Shown here in pieces: positions 52,166-59,785 of a DNA stretch of 64,000 nucleotides (within the stretch, counting starts at the first letter, position 1; the number at the start of each line of letters is the position of its first letter). Made by a program: the position numbers and the translations under genes. The DNA is from CAVUXJ01 sp963814975 (lineage in GTDB: Bacteria; Acidobacteriota; Vicinamibacteria; Vicinamibacterales; CAVVIG01). The stretch spans positions 100,822-164,821 of the forward strand of contig CAWFFB010000018.1 of assembly GCA_963814975.1 (NCBI GenBank). Direction: 5' to 3'. The notes under the pieces are model-generated. The model saw only the letters and a list, made by a program, of their open reading frames with translations. It was not told where the DNA came from and ran no database searches.

Positions 52166-52951
52166 TTACCGGTTTTTCTTCGACGACTTCAACGCCTTGC
52201 GCGTTCGGGTTTTCGAGACCGTCCTCTTGCGCGGGTTCGACTTCGCCGAGCGCTTCGGTGCGCGCTTCTTGGTTTTCCGTCGAGTACGTTGACGCGCGTG
52301 GGCGCGAATCGCTTCCCAGCCGCGCTCGAAGGTCGGTTCGTCGGCCGGGCTCGGCGCGGCGGCTCGCGTGCCGTCGCGCGGGAGCGGTGGGGCCGCGACG
52401 CCAAGCACCGTGCGCGCGACCGCGTAAAACGCCTGCCGCTCGGCCAGGCCGTTCGTGCCGCCATTGATCCGTCTCGTGATTTCCTTGAACGCGGCGGGGG
52501 TCGCGACGTCGGCCAGCTCATTGAGGCCTTTCTTCGACCAGAAGAGTCCAGCGATCCTGAACGCGACGTCCGGACTCGCGGCTCGCGGCGGATCCGCCAG
52601 GAGATCGACGTTGAGGAGATCGCCGAAGCGCTGATAGTTCGCGCGTCCGGTCAGTTGAATCGGACCGCGCCCCTTGAATCGCTCGCCATCACCGGCGCAG
52701 GTGTTGCCGAGATCTTGTGACAACTTCGTGGCCGGCTCGTATCTGCGCTGAGCGTCGGTCGGTCCCCAGGTCTCTTCCATGAAGCGGAACTGGCCGGACT
52801 CGTGCGCCAGCTGCGCGAGGAAGGCGGCAGCGCGCGCGGGTGCCTCGATTGCGAACTCCGCCATCGCGCCAGTGAGAAATGGCAGGAATTCGCTGTTCGT
52901 CCTGTTCGATAGTCGCGGCATGATCGACTGCAGCTGCTCGGCCGTCAACAT
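52166..52951 (-). CDS. GH19-type chitinase/endolysin-like enzyme with a basic tail
   Basis: Residues 1-190 are a glycoside hydrolase family 19 domain: AFLAQLAHESGQFRFMEETW with candidate catalytic Glu51 and Glu60, GDGERFKGRGPIQLTGRANY (substrate-cleft motif) and ITRRINGGTNGLAERQAFYA. The fold hydrolyses chitin or peptidoglycan. There is no signal peptide. The last 55 residues are a lysine/arginine-rich, histone-H1-like tail (RKTKKRAPKRSAKSNPRKRT and more), which could bind DNA or anionic polymers. Phage endolysins of this fold are also without signal peptides, but no phage genes are nearby. The tail may be an adaptation to surface binding. Confidence 0.88.
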   Translation of the reverse strand: MLTAEQLQSIMPRLSNRTNSEFLPFLTGAMAEFAIEAPARAAAFLAQLAHESGQFRFMEETWGPTDAQRRYEPATKLSQDLGNTCAGDGERFKGRGPIQLTGRANYQRFGDLLNVDLLADPPRAASPDVAFRIAGLFWSKKGLNELADVATPAAFKEITRRINGGTNGLAERQAFYAVARTVLGVAAPPLPRDGTRAAAPSPADEPTFERGWEAIRAHARQRTRRKTKKRAPKRSAKSNPRKRTVSKTRTRKALKSSKKNR

Positions 52952-53054
52952 GGATACGTTCCCTCAAGTCAGTTCTGGTGGTGCACAGGGGGCCGCGCCC
53001 GCCGCTTGACCCCCAGGAATGGATTTCATAGCCTTGTCAGGGTACGAGAATTCC

Positions 53055-53588
53055 ATGGAGAGAGCCACACCTGGGCCGGAGAGCCGCTCGCCGGCGGGAT
53101 CCGTCATGATTCCGGAAAAAATCGCCCGGTTCCTGGAGCAGCGGGCCAACGTTGCGTTCGCAGGGACCCGCGACCGGGATTTGGTGCCTCTCGGCCACCG
53201 CGTCTCCGGGTGGCGCATGGGCGCCGACGGATGCACCTTGACCGCATTCATTCCCGAACCGTTCACGGCCGGCCTTATCGAGTCGCTTCAGGAAAATGGC
53301 GAGCTGGCTCTCACGGTCGAGGACTTTCCAGCGCACGAAACCTATCAATTCAAGGGGCGCTATTTGCTCCACCGGCCGGCGCAACGCGAAGACATCGCCA
53401 TCGTCGATCGCATTCGTGAGCGCTTCATCAAGAGTATGCGAACGGTGTTCCCGATGGCGCCAGAAGGCACCGTGGGAGCATTCATCTTGAGGCCAGCACT
53501 CGCCGTCGAGTTCGAGGTTTCTTCGATCTATGTGCAGACACCCGGCCCCGGCGCCGGTGCGCGCATCATGCCGCCGGCGGAGGAGTGA
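53055..53588 (+). CDS. Pyridoxamine-5'-phosphate-oxidase-like flavin-binding protein, first of a pair
   Basis: The fold is the split-barrel FMN-binding type: FLEQRANVAFAGTRDRDLVP, RVSGWRMGADGCTLTAFIP, FTAGLIESLQENGELALTVE and HETYQFKGRYLL. The product is 177 residues as given. The start is uncertain: ATGs at 53019 and 53106 are in frame, and 53106 (MIPEKIARFLEQ) matches the usual N-terminus of such proteins. Eight bases separate its stop from a second flavin-binding gene, and the kinase fusion follows that, so all three form one operon. It may bind FMN or haem. No enzymatic activity can be assigned. Confidence 0.8.
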   Translation: MERATPGPESRSPAGSVMIPEKIARFLEQRANVAFAGTRDRDLVPLGHRVSGWRMGADGCTLTAFIPEPFTAGLIESLQENGELALTVEDFPAHETYQFKGRYLLHRPAQREDIAIVDRIRERFIKSMRTVFPMAPEGTVGAFILRPALAVEFEVSSIYVQTPGPGAGARIMPPAEE

Positions 53589-53595
53589 GGTGCCG

Positions 53596-54012
53596 ATGAC
53601 ACGTCTCCCTGACGCGATCCGCCTCGTGCTGGACAACGGGGTTCCGGCAGTCATGGTGACCTGCTCCTCCGACGGGATACCGAACGTCACGGTCATCTCG
53701 CAGGTCTACTACGTGGACGCCACGCACGCGGCGCTTTCGTTCCAGTTCTTCAGCAAGACGATTCGCAACGTCCGTGAGAATCCGAGGGCCTATGTTCGGG
53801 TTTGGGACATGATCGGGCACACCAGCTGGGTCCTTCAACTCGAGTTCGAACATTCCGAGACCGAGGGGCCGGTCTTCGACGCGATGGACATGCAAATCGA
53901 GGCGATTGCCTCGACGACGGGCATGTCGGGCATCTTCAAGCTGCGAGCGGCCGACATTTACCGCGTGCTGTCGGTGGAGCGCGTGCCGTACCCGGAATGG
54001 ACAACTTCCTGA
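53596..54012 (+). CDS. Pyridoxamine-5'-phosphate-oxidase-like flavin-binding protein, second of a pair
   Basis: The ATG at 53596 follows GGAGGAG. The 138 residues begin MTRLPDAIRLVLDNGVPAVM and continue VTCSSDGIPNVTVISQVYYV, AALSFQFFSKTIRNVRENPR and AYVRVWDM. These are features of the general-stress (GSP26-like) PNPOx subfamily, which binds flavin. It ends RAADIYRVLSVERVP. The next gene (kinase fusion) starts five bases after its stop, so the three genes are co-transcribed. In related operons such flavoproteins act as oxygen- or redox-responsive partners, which is inference here. Confidence 0.88.
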   Translation: MTRLPDAIRLVLDNGVPAVMVTCSSDGIPNVTVISQVYYVDATHAALSFQFFSKTIRNVRENPRAYVRVWDMIGHTSWVLQLEFEHSETEGPVFDAMDMQIEAIASTTGMSGIFKLRAADIYRVLSVERVPYPEWTTS

Positions 54013-54016
54013 CGCC

Positions 54017-56497
54017 ATGCCCGCTCCTCCCGAGGACGATGACGGCGCGGTGAGACAGGCCGCCCGCGGTGCCACCGAGCCCGACCGTCCCGAGATAGCG
54101 ATCGACCCCGCCGCCCTCGCTCGCAATACCGCAAAGCTCGCCCGCCAGATGCGGGAGTTCCAGGTCCTGCAGCGTGTTTCCGCCGAAGTCAACTCGACCC
54201 TCGATCTGGAAGAGATCTACGACATCGCGCTGAGGACGATGGGCGACCTCTTCGAGTTTCATCATGCGATCATCCTGCTCGTCGAGCCTGGCGGCCAGAC
54301 GCTGAGAGTCGTGGCCAGCCATGGCTACGAAAATCAGGCGGTCGGTGGACGCGCACGGGTCGGCACGGGCGTCATCGGCGTCGTGGCCCAGAAGCACAAG
54401 ATGCTGCACGTGAACAATCTGGGCCAGCAGCGTGCATACGCCGCGGCGCAGCGGCGCCAGATGATGAAGGCCGGTCGGGGCGAGGAGCTTGGAGACGCGG
54501 TCCCCGTCCCCGGGCTGCCCAACGCGGAGAGCCAGATCGCCATTCCGCTAATGATTGGGGCCGATCTGATCGGCGTGTTCTCGATTGAGAGCCCGGTGCG
54601 GTACACGTTCAGCGAGCACGATCGCGGACTCGTCTCGATTGTCGCCAACCAAATCGCGAGCGCCATCAACAACGCGCGGCTTTACGAGGAGAAACAGCGC
54701 GCGGCGGAGGCCCTGCAGGCGGCGAACGCTTCGCTCGAAGCGCGCGTCGCGGAGCGGACGGCAGCGCTCGAGCGTGAGCTGCGCGTCGCCGAGGAGCTGC
54801 TCAGCAGCGCCCGCAGCCGCAGCGAGGGCCCGTTGCTCGGGGAGAGTGTTGCGATCCGCACCCTCCGCGATGGCATCGCCCACGCGGCAGGGCGGACCGA
54901 GCCCGTGCTCCTGGTCGGTCCTCCCGGAGCAGGAAAGGAGGCGTCGGCTCACGCCATACATAGCGCTTCCAAGCGCACGGGCGCGTTCATTTTTGTCAGC
55001 TGTCCCGAGCTGCACACCCAGAGCCGGCACCCGGTGGATTCTCGGTCCCCCGCCCGACCCGAGCATTCCCTGCTGTCGAGCAAGCTGGAGCTCGCTTCGG
55101 GTGGCACGTTGTTTCTCGACGCCGTCTTCGAGCTTCCGCCGGCCCTTCAGCTCGAGCTTCATGAAGAGTTGGAGAATCACGAGAGGGCGCGCGCCCGCGG
55201 CGAGGCGACGGTGCCCGACGTGCGGGTGATCGCCTCGACCACTCGCAACCTCGCCCATGAAGGGCAGAGCGGGCGCCTGGGTCCCCTGCTACGCCTGCTC
55301 GTCAGGAACCAGATCGCCGTGCCCGCGCTCGCGGACCGACGAGAGGATATCCCGATTCTGGTCGACGTCTTCGTACGCCGGTATGCTCGCCAGCTTGGCA
55401 AGGTGATCGACGGTGTATCGACTGAATCCATACGGCGACTCGAGACGTATATGTGGCCGGGAAACGTTCGTGAGCTGAGGTCGGTTCTCGAGCGCGCAGT
55501 CCTCGTCAGCAGGAGCACGCTGCTCGGGATCGACGACGAGCTGTTGGATGAAGGGCTTACTGTTGGCAGCTACCGGCTGGTGACGCCGTTGGGCTCGGGG
55601 GGGATGGGCCAGGTGTGGCTTGGCAGACACCGCCTCCTGGCGCGCCCCGCGGCGGTCAAACTCATTCGCCACGATGCGCGGCCCGGTCAGGCGGAGGAAC
55701 AGCTCGTGCGGCGCTTCCAGCGCGAAGCGCAAGTGACCGCCGGCTTGCGCTCGCCTCACACGGTGCAGCTCTACGATTTCGGGGTGAACGACAGCGGCAG
55801 CTTCTACTACGTCATGGAGCTGCTCGACGGTCTCGACCTGCACCAGATCGTCACCCGGTTCGGGCCACAATCCGCCGATCGCGTCACGATGCTCCTGCGC
55901 CAGGCGTGCCGGTCGCTTGCTGAGGCGCACGAGCACGGGCTCGTTCACCGTGATATCAAGCCCGCGAACCTGTTCGTCACGCGCCTCGGATCCGAATACG
56001 ACTATCTGAAGGTGCTGGATTTCGGGATCGTCAAGGATCAACCAGGGCAGGACGCGACGATCCTCACGAGCGAGGGGATCCTTCAGGGCACTCCTGCGTT
56101 CATGGCGCCCGAGCTGATCTCTGGTGGCCGCGCTGATGGCAGGGCCGATCTCTACTCGCTCGGGTGCGCGGCGTACTGGGCCCTCACCGGACAGCTTCTA
56201 TTTCAGGCGAACACGCCGGCGCAGATGCTCCTCCACCACCTTCAGACGCCACCGGTGCCACCGTCCGAGGTTTCTGAGATCCCCATTCCAGGGGATCTCG
56301 AAGCCGTGCTGATGATGTGTCTCGAAAAGGATCCGGCCCGGCGGCCGTCTTCGGCCCTCGAGCTCGATGCGCGGCTGGCGCGTGTTGCTTGCGAACCGCT
56401 CTGGACCGACGAGAAGGCGCGCGCATGGTGGGATGTGCACGCTCCAGACCTCGTTGCGGGACGGGAGGATGGCGTGAAGGGAGCGACGGAGCAGTGA
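54017..56497 (+). CDS. GAF - degenerate sigma-54 AAA+ - Ser/Thr protein kinase fusion
   Basis: ATG at 54017; 826 residues. A GAF sensor domain (60-225; FQVLQRVSAEVNSTLDLEEI, MGDLFEFHHAIILLVEP) is followed by a coiled coil (about 230-275). A bacterial enhancer-binding AAA+ region runs 285-515: Walker A GPPGAGKEA (301-309), GGTLFLDAV in place of GGTLFLDEI, and the closing WPGNVRELRSVLERA. The GAFTGA loop needed for sigma-54 contact is missing, since the segment between Walker A and Walker B is short. Residues 520-800 are a complete Hanks-type kinase: GSGGMGQVWL, HRDIKPANL, DFGIVKD and GTPAFMAPEL. The AAA+ part is likely a structural or signalling module that does not remodel sigma-54. It is preceded in its operon by two PNPOx-like genes. 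Confidence 0.93.
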   Translation: MPAPPEDDDGAVRQAARGATEPDRPEIAIDPAALARNTAKLARQMREFQVLQRVSAEVNSTLDLEEIYDIALRTMGDLFEFHHAIILLVEPGGQTLRVVASHGYENQAVGGRARVGTGVIGVVAQKHKMLHVNNLGQQRAYAAAQRRQMMKAGRGEELGDAVPVPGLPNAESQIAIPLMIGADLIGVFSIESPVRYTFSEHDRGLVSIVANQIASAINNARLYEEKQRAAEALQAANASLEARVAERTAALERELRVAEELLSSARSRSEGPLLGESVAIRTLRDGIAHAAGRTEPVLLVGPPGAGKEASAHAIHSASKRTGAFIFVSCPELHTQSRHPVDSRSPARPEHSLLSSKLELASGGTLFLDAVFELPPALQLELHEELENHERARARGEATVPDVRVIASTTRNLAHEGQSGRLGPLLRLLVRNQIAVPALADRREDIPILVDVFVRRYARQLGKVIDGVSTESIRRLETYMWPGNVRELRSVLERAVLVSRSTLLGIDDELLDEGLTVGSYRLVTPLGSGGMGQVWLGRHRLLARPAAVKLIRHDARPGQAEEQLVRRFQREAQVTAGLRSPHTVQLYDFGVNDSGSFYYVMELLDGLDLHQIVTRFGPQSADRVTMLLRQACRSLAEAHEHGLVHRDIKPANLFVTRLGSEYDYLKVLDFGIVKDQPGQDATILTSEGILQGTPAFMAPELISGGRADGRADLYSLGCAAYWALTGQLLFQANTPAQMLLHHLQTPPVPPSEVSEIPIPGDLEAVLMMCLEKDPARRPSSALELDARLARVACEPLWTDEKARAWWDVHAPDLVAGREDGVKGATEQ

Positions 56498-56591
56498 GCC
56501 GCGGCAAGATGCTGTAAAGTGCGGTGTAGCGAGCAGCAAAGGCCTGGCCGAAGCGATTGGCCAGGGCACCCGGCGGGGAAGGAGCATCAAG

Positions 56592-57608
56592 ATGAAAACG
56601 GGGCTTGTCGGTGGCGTCGGTGCGTTAGCGGCCGGAGTTGCGATCGTATGGCTGTTGCCCGTCGGCCTTGCTGGTCAGGGTGGTGCCCCGCCGAAGGTGC
56701 GGACGACGGCGCAAGCCGCGGCGGTCCAGCGGACGCCGTGGGGCGATCCGGATCTTCAGGGAATCTGGTCCAACACGACCACGACGCCGTTCGAACGACC
56801 AGTCGAACTGTCCGACAAGACCGTTCTGACGGAGGAGGAACGAGCCGTACTCGCACGGCAGGTAGCTGAGCGACTGAACACGGATCGAGCGCCCGCACGA
56901 CCGGGTCAGATCGTCGCGTACAACGAATTCTGGTTCGAGCGAGGAACCCTGACGAACCGGACCTCTCTAATCGTCGATCCCCCCGACGGCAAGCTTCCTC
57001 CGTTCACCCCGGAAGCGCAGAAGCGATGGGACGCCATGACAGCACATCGCAAGAACGCTGCCGAATCGTGGCTGGATCGCAGTCCCTACGACCGCTGCAT
57101 CACGCGCGGGATGCCGGGGGCGATGATGCCCGGCTTCTATAACCACAACTATCAGATTTTTCAGACGCCAGGGTACGTGGTGATCCTGGTCGAGATGATT
57201 CATGACGCGCGCATCATCCCGGTTGACGGACGTCCGCATCTCGATGCCACAGTGCGGCAGTGGCTGGGCGACTCGCGTGGGCGCTGGGAGGGCAACACCC
57301 TTGTCGTGGAGACAACGAACTTGAACGACAAGGTCTTCGAGAGGGGAGCAGGAACCGGATACGGCGGGAACCTGACGATGACCGAACGTTTCACGCGCGT
57401 CGACGCCAACACCATTGACTACAAGTTCACCATCGACGATCCGACGACGTTCACCAGAGCATGGACCGTCGCTGCGCCGATGAGCAAGATCGAAGGGCCG
57501 TTGTTCGAGTACGCGTGCCATGAAGGCAACTACGCGCTAGCGGGCATCCTGGGCGGCGCTCGCGCCGAGGATAAGGCCGCAGCGACGGAAACGACTACGA
57601 AACCGTGA
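56592..57608 (+). CDS. Secreted hypothetical of the GDSRGRWEGNTLVV family, long form
   Basis: A GGAAGGAG site precedes the ATG. A signal peptide (VGALAAGVAIVWLLPVGLAG) leads to PWGDPDLQGIWSNTTTTPFE and RGMPGAMMPGFYNHNYQIFQ. The conserved core GDSRGRWEGNTLVVETTN, RFTRVDANTIDYKFTIDDPT and FEYACHEGNYALAGIL follows. It is a paralogue of the protein at 45743 but has about 45 extra residues in the first half. Tail-to-tail overlap of 14 bases with the downstream oxidoreductase gene is seen. The role is unknown; it is exported to the periplasm or beyond. Confidence 0.87.
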   Translation: MKTGLVGGVGALAAGVAIVWLLPVGLAGQGGAPPKVRTTAQAAAVQRTPWGDPDLQGIWSNTTTTPFERPVELSDKTVLTEEERAVLARQVAERLNTDRAPARPGQIVAYNEFWFERGTLTNRTSLIVDPPDGKLPPFTPEAQKRWDAMTAHRKNAAESWLDRSPYDRCITRGMPGAMMPGFYNHNYQIFQTPGYVVILVEMIHDARIIPVDGRPHLDATVRQWLGDSRGRWEGNTLVVETTNLNDKVFERGAGTGYGGNLTMTERFTRVDANTIDYKFTIDDPTTFTRAWTVAAPMSKIEGPLFEYACHEGNYALAGILGGARAEDKAAATETTTKP

Positions 57609-58576
57609 TCACGACATTTCCCTTCTTGTGTCCTTGCTCGACGTACTTGAAAGCTTCCGCGATCTGTTCCAAGGGATAACTTCTGTCGATGACCGGCCTG
57701 AGCTTTCCAGCCGCGGCAAGTTCTGCGATGAAACTCATTCTCTCCAGGTTTTCGATGGCCACACCGCCCTTTATTTTCTTACCCCCGGTGATGGAGGTCC
57801 AAAGGATCCGAACCATGTCAGTCAAACCCATGATGCAGGGAAGAAAGACACCTTCGGGCTTCAGCGAGTTCTGGCAGCGGTCAAAAGTGGTCGCGCCGAC
57901 GACGTCAAATATCAGGTCGTAGGTTTCTCCATTCTTGGTGAAGTCTTCCTTGGTGTAGTCGATCACCTTGTCCGCACCCAGGGATTTCACCATTTCGACG
58001 TTCGCGCCGCTGCACACCGCGGTCACGGTCGCGCCAAAGTGTTTGGCCAGCTGCACCCCGGCCGAGCCGATGCTCCCCGAAGCTCCGATGATCAGAAGCT
58101 CCTGCCCGGCTTGGATTCTTCCCCAGGTCCCGGAGGTAATACAACGCGGTGTTCGCCCCGAACGGAATGGCAACGGCCTCCTCCCAACTCAGCGAATCCG
58201 GCTTGATCGCCAAAGCCCCCTTTTCAGGAAGGCATGCGTACTGGGCATGCCCACCGCCCGCCATGCCGGTCGAGGCAACAACCCGGTCCCCCGTCTTGAA
58301 CCTCTTGACGTCTTTGCCCGCTCCCTCCACCTCTCCGGCCAACTCGGTCCCGAGGATGCGTGCTTTCCAAGGCCTTCCAATACCAAACATGAGTTTCGCG
58401 ATCGGGAGCATGGACTTGGTCACGAACGTGAAATTGCGGACGTTGCAGTCCCCACTCGACACGGTGGTCGCGTGTATCGCGATCAGGACTTCGTTGTCCT
58501 TGGGAACCGGCTTGTCGACCTCCTTGAACTGGAGAAGATCGGGAGGTCCGTATTGGGTGTGCAGAATCGCTTTCAC
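57595..58576 (-). CDS. Zinc-independent MDR-family NAD(P)H:quinone-reductase-like oxidoreductase, frameshifted
   Basis: The GTG at 58576 follows GAGGGAG. KAILHTQYGPPDLLQFKEVD, PVPKDNEVLIAIHATTVSSG and GRPWKARILGTELAGEVEGA lead to SWEEAVAIPFGANTALYYLR. One frame over the protein continues GQELLIIGASGSIGSAGVQL, AKHFGATVTAVCSGANVEMV and SLGADKVIDYTKEDFTKNGE. GASGSIG is the NAD(P)-binding loop, so one extra base near 58120 explains the break. No zinc-binding Cys set is present. Composition is visibly less GC-rich than the neighbours, with more AAA/AAG and TT-ending codons. The low-GC character extends to about 59200, hinting at acquisition from another lineage. Confidence 0.85.
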
Positions 58577-58899
58577 ATGCTCCCTCTGGGTGAATTGTCT
58601 ATCGGTATTCTCCCTCCTCGCGCCTTGTGGGGCGGGCGCCTCGGCGCCTTCGGTGCGACAACGAACTTCCGAGACGGACACTAGCACATGATGGTCGCCG
58701 TCATGGTCTGTCCAGCCCATCCCGAGACCCCACGTTTGAACGGTGAGGGCGACCAGGCACAGAAGCGGCGCGACGAAACGGTTCAGTTCTCTTGTGCGGC
58801 ACTACGTTTGCTGCAAGTCGTGGCATGAACGTCAAAGATTACTATCCAAACGCCAACGTGCCGAAGCAGACCGCAGATGAACCTCGAGGGGATAGGGGT
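58577..58899. other. Intergenic stretch, nothing recognised
   Basis: About 320 bases of mixed composition. It contains the promoter region of the oxidoreductase on the minus strand. No hairpin, repeat or motif was resolved. Confidence 0.35.
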
Positions 58900-59047
58900 A
58901 TGAGTGACAAGACCTGGACTCCGGAAGATGGTGATACAGGGGATATCCAACCGCGTAGACGATGAGGACGACGCCGAGTTCGAGGATCAAGAAGACGACT
59001 CAGACGATGAAGAAGGCGGGGAAGAAGACCTTGACGACTCAAAATAG
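58900..59047 (+). CDS. Very small acidic protein, frameshifted
   Basis: An ATG at 58900 with GAGGGGAT upstream starts MSDKTWTPEDGDTGD. One frame over, the sequence continues NRVDDEDDAEFEDQEDDSDD, EEGGEEDLDDSK and a stop at 59047. The result is a roughly 48-residue, extremely acidic peptide. Similar short Asp/Glu-rich proteins occur as unassigned ORFs in many bacteria. The acidic run is clearly coding-like, but the frame change leaves the exact length open. No function is assigned. Confidence 0.4.
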
Positions 59048-59213
59048 GTGGTAAGGCGCAAGGTGTGGCTTCGTCCTGATTGATATCCACGTAGGAAATA
59101 CGTGGCTCGTACTGCTGAAGGGAGGGTCGGGATTGTCCGGCCTTCCCATCAAGCGATCGTTCGTTCCAAAACAAGTCGATAAATTGTGACTTGGCAGGTA
59201 CGGTCCGGGAGAG

Positions 59214-59572
59214 GTGAATATCGTGTCAATCCCACATCTCTGGACGCTCATCAAGAAATCCTGCATGGCGTGGATGGATGACTTCAAGACGGTGTTTGCC
59301 AAGCTCGGTCTTCGCCGGCTGGCGAAGCGGAACCTGACGACGGCTGTGTTGCTCGCCCTTTTTGGCGGCTGGTTCGGACTGCATCACTTCTACACGGGAC
59401 ACGCAGGGGGTTCTGGTATCTCGCGTTTTTCTGGCTGGCTTTTCCGATGGTCCTCGGTTGGATCGACGCCGGTTGGATCGACGCCGTGCGGCTTGAGTTG
59501 CTGGATGAAACCGAGTTCCAGGCGCCGTTGAAGATTGGTCCTTTTGCGCCAGGTGGGCGCACGTCAAGTTGA
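59214..59572 (+). CDS. TM2-domain membrane protein, frameshifted
   Basis: The first part reads DDFKTVFAKLGLRRLAKRNL, TTAVLLALFGGWFGLHHFYT and GHAGG. It then continues one frame over as FWYLAFFWLAFPMVLGWIDA and RLELLDETEF. The pair of helices with the G-x-x-G-x-HxFYxGxxxxG turn is the TM2 domain. The true start may be the ATG at 59266. The C-terminal segment ends IGPFAPGGRTSS at 59572 and overlaps the following kinase remnant by four bases. TM2 proteins are of unknown function but are often linked to envelope processes. Confidence 0.7.
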
Positions 59573-59754
59573 TTCACGAGCCAAGCACTGCCGAAGCGGC
59601 GCCGACGCTCACCGTTCTCACCGCCGAGCACGGTACGCCAGCATTTATCGCGCCCGAACAGGCGCGGCAGCTCGAAGCGGTGGCTGTCAGTGGGGAGTGG
59701 ACCCCGGAGCTCGCGCGGGCATGGTGGGACACGCATCAGCCTGTCTCTTCCTGA
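59569..59754 (+). pseudogene. Ser/Thr protein kinase remnant with deleted interior
   Basis: The frame reads TAEAAPTLTVLTAEHGTPAF, IAPEQA, then EWTPELARAWWDTHQPVSS. The first piece is a kinase activation segment through the APE motif, and the second is the C-terminal end. It is almost the same as the end of the kinase at 54017 (WTDEKARAWWDVHAP). About 130 residues between APE and the tail are absent, and nothing upstream provides the N-lobe. It may be a partial duplicate of that kinase or of a close relative. Confidence 0.7.
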
Positions 59755-59785
59755 GAAGCCGACAACCCTCACGCGGGTGACGCGA

